Assembly (NCBI GenBank): GCA_016934955.1
Contig: JAFGRY010000004.1
Location: forward strand, 1 to 64,000
Length of the DNA stretch: 64,000 bases
Direction of reading: 5' to 3'
Origin: a bacterium
GTDB lineage: Bacteria; Zhuqueibacterota; QNDG01; JAGLOF01
A model generated the notes under the pieces. It searched no databases. It saw nothing but the letters and a program-made list of their open reading frames with translations, and was not told the DNA's origin. The first letter of the stretch is position 1, and each line of letters begins with the position of its first letter. This document shows, piece after piece, positions 26,105 to 34,946 of this stretch. The translations under genes and the position numbers were made by a program.

Positions 26105-28675
26105 ATAGAGTTTGCAGAAAAAATAGATCGGCTGCTGCCGCGGGTGATGCGTCCCGGACGCTACGCGGGAAATGAGATACACCGCATCGTCAAAGATCCG
26201 GATGCGGTCAGCCTGCGTTTCGCCCTGGCGTTTCCCGATCTTTATGAGATCGGGATGTCACATCCAGGGTTCGAGATACTGTATCATGTCCTGAACCGGC
26301 AGCGCGATATCGCCGCCGAGCGTGTCTACGCCCCCTGGATCGATCTGGAAACGCTGCTTCGCGCCGAAGGTCTTCCGCTTTTTTCACTGGAGACATGGAC
26401 GCCCCTCCGTGAATTCGACATCGTGGGATTCACCCTGCAGTATGAACTGCAGTATACCAACATTCTTTCCATGCTGGACCTTTCGGGTATTCCCCTGAAA
26501 GCCGCGGACAGAACCGCGGACGATCCCCTGGTGATTGCCGGCGGTCCCTGCGCCTTCAATCCCGAGCCGCTGGCCGTTTTTTTCGATGCCGTGGTTCTGG
26601 GAGATGGTGAGAAAGCCGCGGTCGAGGTCGCCGGAGCGGTGCGTGACGCCGGTAAAGCGAGCCTGACGCGACTCGAGACCCTGCGTTCCCTGGCGTCTCT
26701 CCCGGGCGTGTACGTGCCTTCGCTGTATGACATCACCGAAAAGGGAGCGGTGCCCCGTGACCCCCTGGCGCCGGCCATGGTGACCGCGAGAACCGAACCG
26801 GGACTCCGCGAAGAGGATTATCCCGAAGCGCCCCTTGTGCCGCTTATCGAGGTCACTCATGACCGTTTAAGCCTGGAAGTGATGCGGGGGTGCACCCGGG
26901 GCTGCCGGTTCTGCAGCGCCGGCATGATCTACCGGCCGGAGCGTTCCCGCTCCGCCGACGCGCTGATGAAGCACTGCCGCTCGGCGGTCGCAGCCACCGG
27001 ATACGAGGAGATATCCCTGGTCTCACTCTCGACCTCCGACTATCCGGAACTGCCCGCGCTGCTGCGGAAACTGCGCGACTGGGCCCTGAGCAAGCAGATT
27101 ACGGTATCGTTTCCCTCTCTGCGGGCGGAAACCTTCACCGGGGAAATGGCGGAATTCGCCGGGGGATTCAGAAAATCGGGACTGACGCTCGCTCCGGAGG
27201 CGGGGACCCAGCGGCTGCGTGATGTGATCAACAAAAACAACACCGAAGACGATCTGCTCACTTCGGTGCGGACAGCGTTCGAAAACGGCTGGAAACGGGT
27301 AAAACTCTATTTTATGATCGGTCTGCCGACTGAAACCGATGAAGATCTGCAGGGGATCGCCGATCTGGTGAAAAAGGCGGCGGCCATCGCCAGACAGGGC
27401 GGCAGGGGGGAGATATCGGTCGCGATCTCGCCCTTTTCACCCAAACCTCACACGCCGTTTCAATGGGAGGCGCAGGACACACCCGCTGAACTGGAGCGGA
27501 AAGCGGTGCTGCTCACCCGGGCGATACCCCGAAAGGGGACCAAGCTGCACTGGCGCAACCCGGCGGTGTCCCGCCTGGAAACCGTTCTCGGCCGCGGCGA
27601 CCGGCGTCTCGGCGCGGTCATCCTGCGGGCCTACGAAAAAGGGGCGCGCTTCGATGCCTGGACCGAACAGTTCAATCCCCGGCTCTGGGACGAGGCATTC
27701 CAGGAGTGCGGGCTCGCATACGAAATGTATACCGGTGCGATCCCGACCGGTGCGGTGCTCCCCTGGGACCATCTCGGCAAGGGCATCGGCAGGGAATTTT
27801 TCCTGAAAGAAAGGGAAAAGGCCTTCGCCGCCCAAACAACAGCGGACTGCGCCGCGGGGCCCTGTGCCGTCTGCGGTCTCATGGCCCATCCGGTCTGCGT
27901 CAAGACGCGGAACCGGTCTTCGGAAAGCGCCGCTGCCCTGGACGCAGGGAGTGAAGCACGGGGATACGGGCGCGGCAGAAAACGGATCCCGCATCCGGAA
28001 CTGCCGAAAAAGATCCGTCTCGAATACCGGAAACAGGGGCGGGTGCGGCTGACATCGCATCTCGATGTCGTGCGTATGTTCGTCAGGGCCTTTCGCCGGG
28101 CGAATATTTCGCTGGCGATGAGTCAGGGGTTCAATCCGCATCCGAAACTTGCGCCCGGCCCACCCCTTCCCCTGGGCTTCAGCAGCGATGCCGAGTATAT
28201 GGACGCGGAGATCGTCGGGCCGCTGCCCGATCATTTTCCGGACATCATCAACCGTACTCTGCCGGAAGGGCTGACCGTCACCGGCTTTCGCTGGGTGTAC
28301 AAGAAAGTGGCGTCTCTCAGCAGTCAGATCGATCTGCACCGGTACCGCATCGTGCTCTCCGATAGGGTGGATCTGGGGGAGACGAAGCAGCGGATACACG
28401 ATTTTATGCACACAAACCGCCACCTGGCGGAACGGACAAAAAAGGGCCATACGGTTACCGTGGAGATCAGGCAGTATGTCACGGAACTGTCGCTGCACGG
28501 CAACCGCCTCAGTCTGACACTGGCGACAGGTCCGGCGGGAACAGCACGGGTGCACGAGATTCTCGATGCGATCTTCCCGGACAGCGATCATGAGGCTGCG
28601 GTAACGGAAATAACGCGGGAGGCACAGCTCGTGCGCATGCACGGGGAAGCCGTATCCCCGCTTGACATTGTATAG
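26105..28675 (+). CDS. TIGR03960-type radical SAM protein fused to TIGR03936/DUF2344 domain
   Basis: The ~856-residue protein has two parts. The first is a cobalamin-fold plus radical SAM enzyme: FALAFPDLYEIGMSHPGFEI, VIAGGPCAFNPEP, the 4Fe-4S motif MRGCTRGCRFCSAG and GLTLAPEAGTQRLRDVINK. The second (from ~640) is the TIGR03936/DUF2344 domain: RLTSHLDVVRMFVRAFRRA and MSQGFNPHPKLAPGPPLPLG. Fused or adjacent pairs of these are often next to RNase G and ribosomal protein genes, as here, and their substrate is unknown. Start: no ATG, GTG or TTG precedes the GTG at 26144, but the conserved KIDRLLPRVMRPGRY lies in frame upstream. The ATA at 26105 overlaps the stop of a 15-codon leader ORF. The canonical minimum is 26144. 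Confidence 0.85.
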   Translation: MEFAEKIDRLLPRVMRPGRYAGNEIHRIVKDPDAVSLRFALAFPDLYEIGMSHPGFEILYHVLNRQRDIAAERVYAPWIDLETLLRAEGLPLFSLETWTPLREFDIVGFTLQYELQYTNILSMLDLSGIPLKAADRTADDPLVIAGGPCAFNPEPLAVFFDAVVLGDGEKAAVEVAGAVRDAGKASLTRLETLRSLASLPGVYVPSLYDITEKGAVPRDPLAPAMVTARTEPGLREEDYPEAPLVPLIEVTHDRLSLEVMRGCTRGCRFCSAGMIYRPERSRSADALMKHCRSAVAATGYEEISLVSLSTSDYPELPALLRKLRDWALSKQITVSFPSLRAETFTGEMAEFAGGFRKSGLTLAPEAGTQRLRDVINKNNTEDDLLTSVRTAFENGWKRVKLYFMIGLPTETDEDLQGIADLVKKAAAIARQGGRGEISVAISPFSPKPHTPFQWEAQDTPAELERKAVLLTRAIPRKGTKLHWRNPAVSRLETVLGRGDRRLGAVILRAYEKGARFDAWTEQFNPRLWDEAFQECGLAYEMYTGAIPTGAVLPWDHLGKGIGREFFLKEREKAFAAQTTADCAAGPCAVCGLMAHPVCVKTRNRSSESAAALDAGSEARGYGRGRKRIPHPELPKKIRLEYRKQGRVRLTSHLDVVRMFVRAFRRANISLAMSQGFNPHPKLAPGPPLPLGFSSDAEYMDAEIVGPLPDHFPDIINRTLPEGLTVTGFRWVYKKVASLSSQIDLHRYRIVLSDRVDLGETKQRIHDFMHTNRHLAERTKKGHTVTVEIRQYVTELSLHGNRLSLTLATGPAGTARVHEILDAIFPDSDHEAAVTEITREAQLVRMHGEAVSPLDIV

Positions 28676-28684
28676 GAACAGTGT

Positions 28685-30196
28685 ATGAAGAAGGAAATTA
28701 TCATCAATACCTCCTCCAGTGAATCCCGAATCGCGATTCTTGAGGATGGGGAGCTTGTGGAGCTGTATGTGGAACATCCGGAAAATCAGCGGATGGTGGG
28801 CGATATTTACAAAGGGAAGATCGAGAATATCGTCAAAGCGATTCAGGCCGCCTTTGTCAATATCGGGCTGGAACAGAACGGTTTTCTCTCTTTCGCGGAT
28901 TTTGACGAGGAATTCATCTCCTGCGCGGAGCGGGTCGACAGCGACGAGACGCCGTCCCGGCGCAAGGGGCGTTCAAAATCGGGCCGCCGCGCTCATATGA
29001 GGATCGGTGACGAACTGCTGGTCCAGGTGACCAAGGAGCCGATAGGAACCAAGGGGGCCAGGCTGACCTCCTCCATTTCCCTGCCCGGCCGGTTTATCGT
29101 TCTGGTGCCCAACGATGACAGCGTGGGTGTTTCCCGTAAAATAAACAACGGAAAAGAACGAAGCAGGCTCAGAAGGATCGCGAAGAGCCTCCGCCCGGAA
29201 GGATTCGGGCTCATCGTCCGCACCGTGGCGGTGGACAAGGATATTCAGGTGCTCAAGAGCGACCTGGAGTCTCTGCTGAAAAAATGGGAAAAAATTCTCG
29301 CTAAAAGCAAGAGCCAGGCCTCGCCGGGGCTGATTCACAAGGATTTGGGCATTACGTCCAGTGTCATTCGGGATCTTTTTTCTCCCGACATCAGTCAGCT
29401 GGTGGTGGATTCCCGCAAACTCTACAGCGGCATTAAAAAATACCTCAGGGATGTCGCCCCCAATCTGCTCCCCAAACTCGAACTCTACAGGAGTAAAACC
29501 CCGATCTTCGACAGTTTTCAGATCGAGGACGCGATCACCAAGAGCCTTTCCCGGAAGATCTGGATGAAAAGCGGCGGCTACTGTATTTTTGACCAGACGG
29601 AAGCGCTGATGGTCGTGGATGTCAACAGCGGCCGCAGTGTGAAAGAAAAGGATCATGAGCAGAACGCGCTGAAAACGGACCTGGAGGCCGCCGAGCTGAT
29701 CGCGAGGCAGCTGCGGCTGCGGGATATCGGGGGAATCATCGTCATCGATTTTATCGATCTGATGAAAGAGGTTAACCGCAGCAAGGTGGTCTCCGTCCTG
29801 AAAAAGGAATTGAGCAAGGACAAGGTGGCATTCGACATTCTCCCCATGAATAATTTCGGGCTCGTCAGTTTGACCCGGAGCCGTGTCAGACCGAGCCTGC
29901 TCTACCGCTACTCCGAACCGTGTCCGCGGTGTGAAGGCCTGGGAAGAGTGCCGGCGAAATCCGCGGTGATCACGCAGATCGAGAGAAAAATTCAGCAGAT
30001 CAAGAAAAAGACGGGACAGCGCCGGTTCCTGCTTCAGGTCCATCCCGCGGTGGCCGCGTACCTGAAAGAGGGCACCATGAGCATCGTGCGGCATCTGATG
30101 CTGAAGTTTTTCGTCACTATTAAAATTGTCGAAACCCGGGAAATGCTTGATAACGAGTTTGAGCTCACGCCGCTGAAAAAGGATGAAAATTCCTGA
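28685..30196 (+). CDS. rng: Ribonuclease G/E family endoribonuclease
   Basis: The 503-residue enzyme cuts single-stranded AU-rich RNA and matures rRNA ends. An S1 domain opens the protein (VGDIYKGKIENIVKAIQAAFVNIG), interrupted by a basic insert near 85-100 (SRRKGRSKSGRR). The RNase H-like catalytic aspartates lie in ALMVVDVNSGR and IIVIDFIDL, and the zinc-link CPRCEGLGRV is present near 415. It lacks the long degradosome scaffold of RNase E, so it is RNase G-sized. It lies 9 bases after the radical SAM gene. Confidence 0.95.
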   Translation: MKKEIIINTSSSESRIAILEDGELVELYVEHPENQRMVGDIYKGKIENIVKAIQAAFVNIGLEQNGFLSFADFDEEFISCAERVDSDETPSRRKGRSKSGRRAHMRIGDELLVQVTKEPIGTKGARLTSSISLPGRFIVLVPNDDSVGVSRKINNGKERSRLRRIAKSLRPEGFGLIVRTVAVDKDIQVLKSDLESLLKKWEKILAKSKSQASPGLIHKDLGITSSVIRDLFSPDISQLVVDSRKLYSGIKKYLRDVAPNLLPKLELYRSKTPIFDSFQIEDAITKSLSRKIWMKSGGYCIFDQTEALMVVDVNSGRSVKEKDHEQNALKTDLEAAELIARQLRLRDIGGIIVIDFIDLMKEVNRSKVVSVLKKELSKDKVAFDILPMNNFGLVSLTRSRVRPSLLYRYSEPCPRCEGLGRVPAKSAVITQIERKIQQIKKKTGQRRFLLQVHPAVAAYLKEGTMSIVRHLMLKFFVTIKIVETREMLDNEFELTPLKKDENS

Positions 30197-30212
30197 TATG
30201 AGCAATTAGCAC

Positions 30213-30241
30213 TTGACATGAGATGATTTAATTCATAAATT
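30213..30241 (+). promoter_or_regulatory. Promoter of the bL21-bL27 operon
   Basis: Perfect TTGACA (30213-30218), 17 bases, TAAATT (30236-30241), followed by a leader of about 45 bases with AGGGAGG upstream of the bL21 start. Confidence 0.65.
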
Positions 30242-30290
30242 TAACGTCTATTGAAAAACGCTGATCTCTTGAGGGAGGAACTATACAGGC

Positions 30291-30860
30291 ATGTATGCGA
30301 TTGTCGAAATAGGCGGAAGCCAGTGGAAAGTCGAGCAGAAGAAGGTGATCCGTGTTCCCAGCATGGAAGCGGAAAACGGTAAAAAGGTGACCTTCAGTGA
30401 GGTTCTGCTGGTTGTTGATAATAAAAACGTGGAAATCGGAACTCCCTATGTGAAGGATGCGGTTGTCGAGGCCACGGTGCTGGGGCAGGGTCGGGACAAA
30501 AAAGTGCTCGTATTTAAAAAGAAGCGCCGCAAGAACTACAAGGTGCTCAAAGGCCACCGGCAGGGCTTTACCGAACTGAAGATAGACAGTATATCGGTGG
30601 GAGGCAAAAAATCGAGCCAGGCGGCGCCGGAACAGAAAGCGGCGAAACCCGCTTCGGAAAAAGCCGAGGCGAAAAAGGCACCGGCCGCCAAAACCGTCGC
30701 CAAGCCCGCTGCCAAAAAATCCGCTGCGAAAACAGGCGCCGCGAAACCGGCTGCCGGGAAAACCGGTTCCGGAAAGACAGCCAAGCCGGCAGCCAAAAAG
30801 ACCGCGGCAAAACCGGCAGCCAAGGCCCCCGCGAAAGACGCTGATAAAAAGAAGGAATAA
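30291..30860 (+). CDS. rplU: 50S ribosomal protein bL21 with long Lys/Ala-rich tail
   Basis: The first ~104 residues form a normal bL21 ([43 protein letters not shown]). A further ~85 residues form a Lys/Ala/Pro-rich, low-complexity tail (AAKPA and KKAPAAK units) absent from the usual ~103-residue protein. The core contacts 23S rRNA domain II. The tail is probably disordered and positively charged and could bind rRNA or, as histone H1-like tails do, other nucleic acid. It resembles the tail of the protein at 12487-12882. It lies 6 bases upstream of rpmA. Confidence 0.95.
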   Translation: MYAIVEIGGSQWKVEQKKVIRVPSMEAENGKKVTFSEVLLVVDNKNVEIGTPYVKDAVVEATVLGQGRDKKVLVFKKKRRKNYKVLKGHRQGFTELKIDSISVGGKKSSQAAPEQKAAKPASEKAEAKKAPAAKTVAKPAAKKSAAKTGAAKPAAGKTGSGKTAKPAAKKTAAKPAAKAPAKDADKKKE

Positions 30861-30866
30861 CAGGCT

Positions 30867-31115
30867 ATGGCACATAAAAAAGGCGTTGGAAGTTCAAAGA
30901 ACGGCCGCGACAGCAATGCACAGCACCTGGGCATCAAGCGGTTCGGCGGCCAGAAAGTCATTGCCGGGAACATTATCGTCCGTCAGAAGGGAACGAAATT
31001 CCATCCCGGTATGAATGTCGGCAGGGGAAAAGACGACACGCTCTTCGCCCTGGTTGACGGCAAAGTGCAGTTCGAAAAAAGGAACAACAGACGGCACGTG
31101 AGCGTCATCCCGTAA
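30867..31115 (+). CDS. rpmA: 50S ribosomal protein bL27
   Basis: The 82-residue protein begins [16 protein letters not shown] with the usual GG-lacking N-terminal arm and contains LGIKRFGGQ and the [13 protein letters not shown] motif. bL27 lies near the peptidyl-transferase centre. In some phyla the N-terminus is cleaved, but here no extension precedes the Met-Ala start. Directly after bL21 and before a terminator. Confidence 0.97.
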   Translation: MAHKKGVGSSKNGRDSNAQHLGIKRFGGQKVIAGNIIVRQKGTKFHPGMNVGRGKDDTLFALVDGKVQFEKRNNRRHVSVIP

Positions 31116-31136
31116 GAGACGCGCTCGACCCTGTAT

Positions 31137-31168
31137 AAGGCTGCCCGGCTGCCCGGAGCAGCCTTTTT
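31137..31168 (+). terminator. Rho-independent terminator of the ribosomal operon
   Basis: Eight-bp stem (AAGGCTGC 31137-31144 with GCAGCCTT 31158-31165), GC-rich loop, then a T run to 31168. It lies 20 bases after bL27. Confidence 0.8.
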
Positions 31169-31195
31169 CGTTCCTGTCTCCCCCGTAGAATCTGC

Positions 31196-31224
31196 TTGCT
31201 ATTTTCATGATAACATTGTACAAT
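31196..31224 (+). promoter_or_regulatory. Promoter of the Tyr-rich lipoprotein gene
   Basis: TTGCTA (31196-31201), 17 bases, TACAAT (31219-31224). A leader of about 80 bases precedes the ATG at 31313. Confidence 0.6.
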
Positions 31225-31312
31225 AGACTGTCCCGGCGGGGAACCGGACCGCGCATTCGTCCGTTTAATACTACCGGGAACGAAGGATTACATTGAGAAG
31301 AAGGGAGACATA

Positions 31313-32218
31313 ATGAAGAAATACACACTTTTACTCCTTTCCGCGCTTCTTGTGTCTGTACTGCTGATATCCAGCTGTTATACGGTTGTCGCCGTCAGGG
31401 AACGGCCCGTCAGATATGAAAACACCGACGACTACTACGACGAATCCCTTGACGAAGAGTACGGATGGGATGACAGCGACGAGGATGTCTCCGTGATTGA
31501 ACGCCACTACATCTACGGAGATATCTGGACCGGATCGGTATTTTTCGATCCGTACTGGGATGCACCCCTCTGGTACGGCTATTCATACTACAGCCCCTAC
31601 TACTACAGCCCTTACTATTTCCGCTCCTACTACGGATACCCGTACAGTTACTGGGGATATAACAGGTGGAGCTACGGGTACTGGGGCTATTATGATCCCT
31701 ACTACACCTACTGGTACGGGTATTACAGCGCCGCCCCCGAGAAGAGACGGGCCTTTGACAGACGTGATCTGCGGTATACCCGGGACCGGGTCGACAGCCC
31801 TTCGGTGATCACGACCTCGCAGCGCAGTACCATCCTGGCGAAATCCGCGGCCACCGGCAGCGCATCGTCCGTCAGCAGCCTGCGCCAGCGCAGCACTTCC
31901 GCAGGCAATACCGGGGCCACCGGATCCTCACGGCGCATCAGATCCGCCGATACGGGGACATCTTCACCGCCCGTAACCACCGGAACCAGGTCCGCGGTTG
32001 TGCGAAAGAGCGGCACGTCGTCCACACAATCCACGTCCCGCACCACCACCAGAACCCGCAGCGGCAGCTCCGCCAGGCGCAGTTCCGGCAGCAGTTCGGG
32101 CAGCAGTGTCAGCGGACGGTCATCCGGCAGCTCGGGCTCCGGCAGCTCTTCCGGATCCGGAAGCCGGTCCAGCGGTTCACGTTCCAGCGGGAGCAGCACC
32201 AGAACACGAAGACGTTAA
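31313..32218 (+). CDS. Lipoprotein with Tyr-rich centre and Ser/Arg-rich tail
   Basis: The 301-residue product has a lipoprotein signal (LVSVLLISSC, Cys22). Residues ~40-75 are acidic. Residues ~75-142 are dense in Tyr, Trp, Ser and Pro (WYGYSYYSPYYYS, then SYWGYNRWSYGYWGYY). The final ~150 residues are Ser/Gly/Thr/Arg-rich and probably disordered, ending STRTRRR. I do not recognise a family. Tyr/Gly/Trp-rich regions suggest a cohesive or surface-coating structure, and the basic tail may bind anionic polymers. It has its own promoter and a hairpin after it. Function unknown; similar low-complexity lipoproteins occur in Bacteroidota. Confidence 0.75.
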   Translation: MKKYTLLLLSALLVSVLLISSCYTVVAVRERPVRYENTDDYYDESLDEEYGWDDSDEDVSVIERHYIYGDIWTGSVFFDPYWDAPLWYGYSYYSPYYYSPYYFRSYYGYPYSYWGYNRWSYGYWGYYDPYYTYWYGYYSAAPEKRRAFDRRDLRYTRDRVDSPSVITTSQRSTILAKSAATGSASSVSSLRQRSTSAGNTGATGSSRRIRSADTGTSSPPVTTGTRSAVVRKSGTSSTQSTSRTTTRTRSGSSARRSSGSSSGSSVSGRSSGSSGSGSSSGSGSRSSGSRSSGSSTRTRRR

Positions 32219-32245
32219 CGAGTATGTACATATAAACACATCGTG

Positions 32246-32279
32246 CAGCGCTTTTACCGCTTTGACGGTGAAGGCGCTG
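32246..32279 (+). terminator. Hairpin after the Tyr-rich lipoprotein gene
   Basis: A 14-bp stem that includes two G-U pairs (32246-32259 with 32266-32279) with a 6-base loop, followed by a weak T-rich stretch. It may terminate or attenuate transcription into the next gene. Confidence 0.45.
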
Positions 32280-32365
32280 TTGACTTTTATCATGATGGCA
32301 ATGGAAGCGCCGGCATTCAGATCCGGTGCGGTACCCGGAAAAACGAAGAGTTCTTGGAGGCATAG

Positions 32366-33637
32366 ATGAAAAAGAGTGTGTGTGTATTGCTTATTCTTGC
32401 GGCGGCGGCGGCGGGCAGCGCCCAGGATGTACCCCTTCTCTGGGGATACCGGTGGCCCGCGGGCGGCAGCTCATCGGCAATGGGCGGGGCCGGAACCGCG
32501 GTTCCGGACGGACAGAACGCCTTTATCTATAACCCGGCACTGCTGGGGGAGGTTCGGACGACCCAGATCTACGGATCGTTTGTCCGGACATCGCTGACCG
32601 GGAGCACCACCGTTCTGGGAGATGCGGGCGGTGAAACCCTCGTCAACACGGAACTCACCAATATCGGCATTGCCGTTCCGCTGCCGACAAGCAGGGGATC
32701 GCTGGTATTCGGTGTCGGCTACCAGAAGATGCGCGGATACGACCGGTCCCTGTATGGCGAAGAATTCGACGACAGCCCCGGCGATTCGGTAACCTACACG
32801 CTGACGGAAATGGAAGCCGGCGGCCTGGGAAGAACGGCCCTGGCGGGAGCGATTGAAGTGGCACCGAACCTGTTCCTGGGCGGAAGCCTCAATTTCTGGA
32901 GCGGGACCAACGATTATACGCTGCAGTCCTCCATGCTCGATGCACCCTTTAATATCTGGACCTTCAGCGACTCCACGGCCATAGACAATATTTACACCCG
33001 GCTTTCGGGGGTCAACGTCACCTTGAGCGGGCTCATGAAGGTCTCACCCGCGGTAATCCTGGGGGCCTCTATCCATTCGCCGCTGACGCTTCGCTGCCGG
33101 GAGGAGTGGACTGCCGACACCTATATCGATTGGGATGACGGCGAGCGGGTCTATGATGTGTCGGACGAGGGCAGCTACACCTACCGCGTCGCCGCCCCCT
33201 GGCAGTTCCGGCTGGGCGGATCGGCCCGTCTCGGTCCGCTGCTCCTCGCCGCCGATATCGAACTCAACGATTACAGCAGCATGGAGTACAAGGACGAGCC
33301 GCCCTATATCGATCTTACCAAGACGGACGTCAACATGGATATTCGCCGTAATTTGCGGAACACCACGGATTACGGATTTGGGGGCGAGCTGACCATTCCC
33401 GGAACCGAAATCAGGGTCCGCGGCGGGTATGCGGTGCAGCGTTCCCCCTACAAGAGTTCCGAGTGGTCGAAAGACCGCACCTTCCTTACCTTCGGTGCCG
33501 GTTTCAGAATCAACGAATCACTGGTTGTCAACCTCTCCTACAGCTCGACTTCCTGGAGCGGACGGGTTGACGACGCGGTCACCAGGGATGATGTCGATGC
33601 CGGCAGATTCATCGCCGGATTCTCATACGACTTATAG
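32366..33637 (+). CDS. Outer-membrane barrel protein (FadL/OmpP1-like)
   Basis: The 423-residue product has a signal peptide (VCVLLILAAAAAGSAQ) and an N-terminal block SSSAMGGAGTAVPDGQNAFIYNPALLGE that matches the MGGA...NPA pattern of the FadL/PorV-like barrels. The remainder is a series of ten or more amphipathic strands with Gly-rich ends. It ends VVNLSYSSTSWSGRVDDAVTRDD and a terminal FIAGFSYDL, with a final aromatic-hydrophobic residue typical of barrels. It probably lies in the outer membrane and transports hydrophobic compounds or is structural. It is 18 bases upstream of the next outer-membrane protein. Confidence 0.7.
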   Translation: MKKSVCVLLILAAAAAGSAQDVPLLWGYRWPAGGSSSAMGGAGTAVPDGQNAFIYNPALLGEVRTTQIYGSFVRTSLTGSTTVLGDAGGETLVNTELTNIGIAVPLPTSRGSLVFGVGYQKMRGYDRSLYGEEFDDSPGDSVTYTLTEMEAGGLGRTALAGAIEVAPNLFLGGSLNFWSGTNDYTLQSSMLDAPFNIWTFSDSTAIDNIYTRLSGVNVTLSGLMKVSPAVILGASIHSPLTLRCREEWTADTYIDWDDGERVYDVSDEGSYTYRVAAPWQFRLGGSARLGPLLLAADIELNDYSSMEYKDEPPYIDLTKTDVNMDIRRNLRNTTDYGFGGELTIPGTEIRVRGGYAVQRSPYKSSEWSKDRTFLTFGAGFRINESLVVNLSYSSTSWSGRVDDAVTRDDVDAGRFIAGFSYDL

Positions 33638-33655
33638 CGGTCGCGGGGGACAGGC

Positions 33656-34411
33656 ATGAAGAGAATAGGAATCGTTCTTACCGGTATCGTCCTGCTGCTG
33701 GCGGGCGGTGCAGCCGCCCAGCCGGGCATGCTGACCATCGGTGAACTTGTCGATCTTCCCGTGGCGCATCCGCTTCCCGCGGGTGATATCGATCTGAGCC
33801 TGAGGATGTATCCCCGCGGCGGGTTACTCGCTTCGGTCATGGTCGGCCTTTCGGATAGATTCAGCCTCGGCGCGTCGTACGGCGGCGAGAATATCATCGG
33901 CGCCGGCAGGGCGAACTTCAACCCGCAGCCATGCGTGCATGTGCGGTACCTCTTTTTCAGGGAACGCTCGCTCTTTCCCGCCATAAGCATCGGATTCGAT
34001 TCCCAGGGATTCGGAGGCTACATCCGGGAATTGAAGCGCTATGCGGTAAAATCCCGGGGATTCTATGCGGTGGTGAGCAAGAACACCTCCTTTCTGGGAG
34101 GACTGGGAATGCATGCCGGTGTCAGCTACAGCGTTGAAGACGAAGACGGCGATACCGATCCCGACCTGTTTTTCGGGGCGCACAAGCACATCAACGAGGA
34201 ACTGGTGATCCTGGCTGAATACGATACGGCAATCAATGACAACAGTGACAACGCCATCGGTTCGGGAAAGGGGTATCTGAACTGCGCCCTTCGCTGGTCG
34301 TTCGCCCAGCGGCTGTTCGTGGAGTTCGCCTGGAAAAATATCCTTGAAAACAATGAAACCGTGGTCGGCAGCAGCAGGGAGATCAAGCTCATTTACAAAT
34401 CATTTTTGTAG
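33656..34411 (+). CDS. Predicted outer-membrane protein (YjbH-like barrel)
   Basis: The 251-residue product has a signal peptide (GIVLTGIVLLLAGGAAAQ) and a mature region of short amphipathic strands (FLGGLGMHAGVSYS, LVILAEYDTAIND). The start MLTIGELVDLPVAHPLPAGDI resembles small exported proteins next to FadL-like barrels. It ends IKLIYKSFL. The ATG lies 18 bases after the previous stop, so the two outer-membrane genes form an operon that continues to argR. Exact role unknown. Confidence 0.6.
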   Translation: MKRIGIVLTGIVLLLAGGAAAQPGMLTIGELVDLPVAHPLPAGDIDLSLRMYPRGGLLASVMVGLSDRFSLGASYGGENIIGAGRANFNPQPCVHVRYLFFRERSLFPAISIGFDSQGFGGYIRELKRYAVKSRGFYAVVSKNTSFLGGLGMHAGVSYSVEDEDGDTDPDLFFGAHKHINEELVILAEYDTAINDNSDNAIGSGKGYLNCALRWSFAQRLFVEFAWKNILENNETVVGSSREIKLIYKSFL

Positions 34412-34426
34412 AGGAGAACCACCGGC

Positions 34427-34885
34427 ATGCGTAAAAAGAACAGGCACTTCAGAATCTTGAAGCTGATCGATTCCGACCTGATAACCTGCCAGCAGGATAT
34501 TCTCGACGCGTTGCACGGTGACGGGGTGGAGATAAGCCAGTCAACGCTTTCCAAGGATCTGAAGGAACTCGGCATTATCAAAATACGGGGAAAAGACAGT
34601 AAATTCAAATTCATTCAAACCAGGGAACGCGACACCTACCATACCGGTCTGATGCTCAAACGCGAGCTGGGGGATTTTTTGCGGGAGATAGTCCCGGTGG
34701 GGAACCTCGTGCTTCTGAAAACTACCGCCGGCAATGCGTCGGGCGTTTCCAAAAGTGTAGATGATATGGGATGGTCGGAGGTCAAGGGAACCCTTGCCAG
34801 TGTCGATACGGTGCTTGTAGTGACCGAAACCGACAAGAAGGCCGCGGCGGTGGTAGAAAAACTGCGGCGGGTCATCACGGAATGA
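34427..34885 (+). CDS. argR: ArgR-family arginine repressor, divergent ligand-site motif
   Basis: The 152-residue protein has the N-terminal winged helix (ITCQQDILDALHGDGVEISQSTLSKDLKELGIIK) and the C-terminal hexamerisation domain. ArgR represses arginine biosynthesis when it binds L-arginine. The normal ligand and hexamer motif GTIAGDDT reads GTLASVDT here, so the residue equivalent to the E. coli Asp128 is Val while the second Asp is kept. It may not respond to arginine in the normal way. No arginine genes are adjacent. It is 15 bases after the outer-membrane gene and followed by a palindrome and terminator. Confidence 0.85.
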   Translation: MRKKNRHFRILKLIDSDLITCQQDILDALHGDGVEISQSTLSKDLKELGIIKIRGKDSKFKFIQTRERDTYHTGLMLKRELGDFLREIVPVGNLVLLKTTAGNASGVSKSVDDMGWSEVKGTLASVDTVLVVTETDKKAAAVVEKLRRVITE

Positions 34886-34900
34886 AAGGTACCTGACATG

Positions 34901-34935
34901 TACTTGTGACAAGTCCTGAGGACTTGTCACAAGTA
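34901..34935. repeat. Perfect 16-bp palindromic repeat, REP-like
   Basis: A perfect inverted repeat of 16 bp (34901-34916 and 34920-34935) with a three-base loop. Each half contains a nested near-palindrome ACTTGTGACAAGT. It lies between the argR stop and a separate terminator. It resembles REP elements or a site for a DNA-binding protein. I noticed no other copy in the window. Confidence 0.55.
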
Positions 34936-34946
34936 CCCCATACGCG

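Noticed and set aside
28973..30205. A 410-residue minus-strand frame opposite rng
   Set aside because: Shadow of a conserved gene; no recognisable features.
30600..30860. Tandem DNA repeat or CRISPR-like array in the bL21 tail
   Set aside because: The repetition is in amino acid composition only; no regular spacers or exact DNA repeats.
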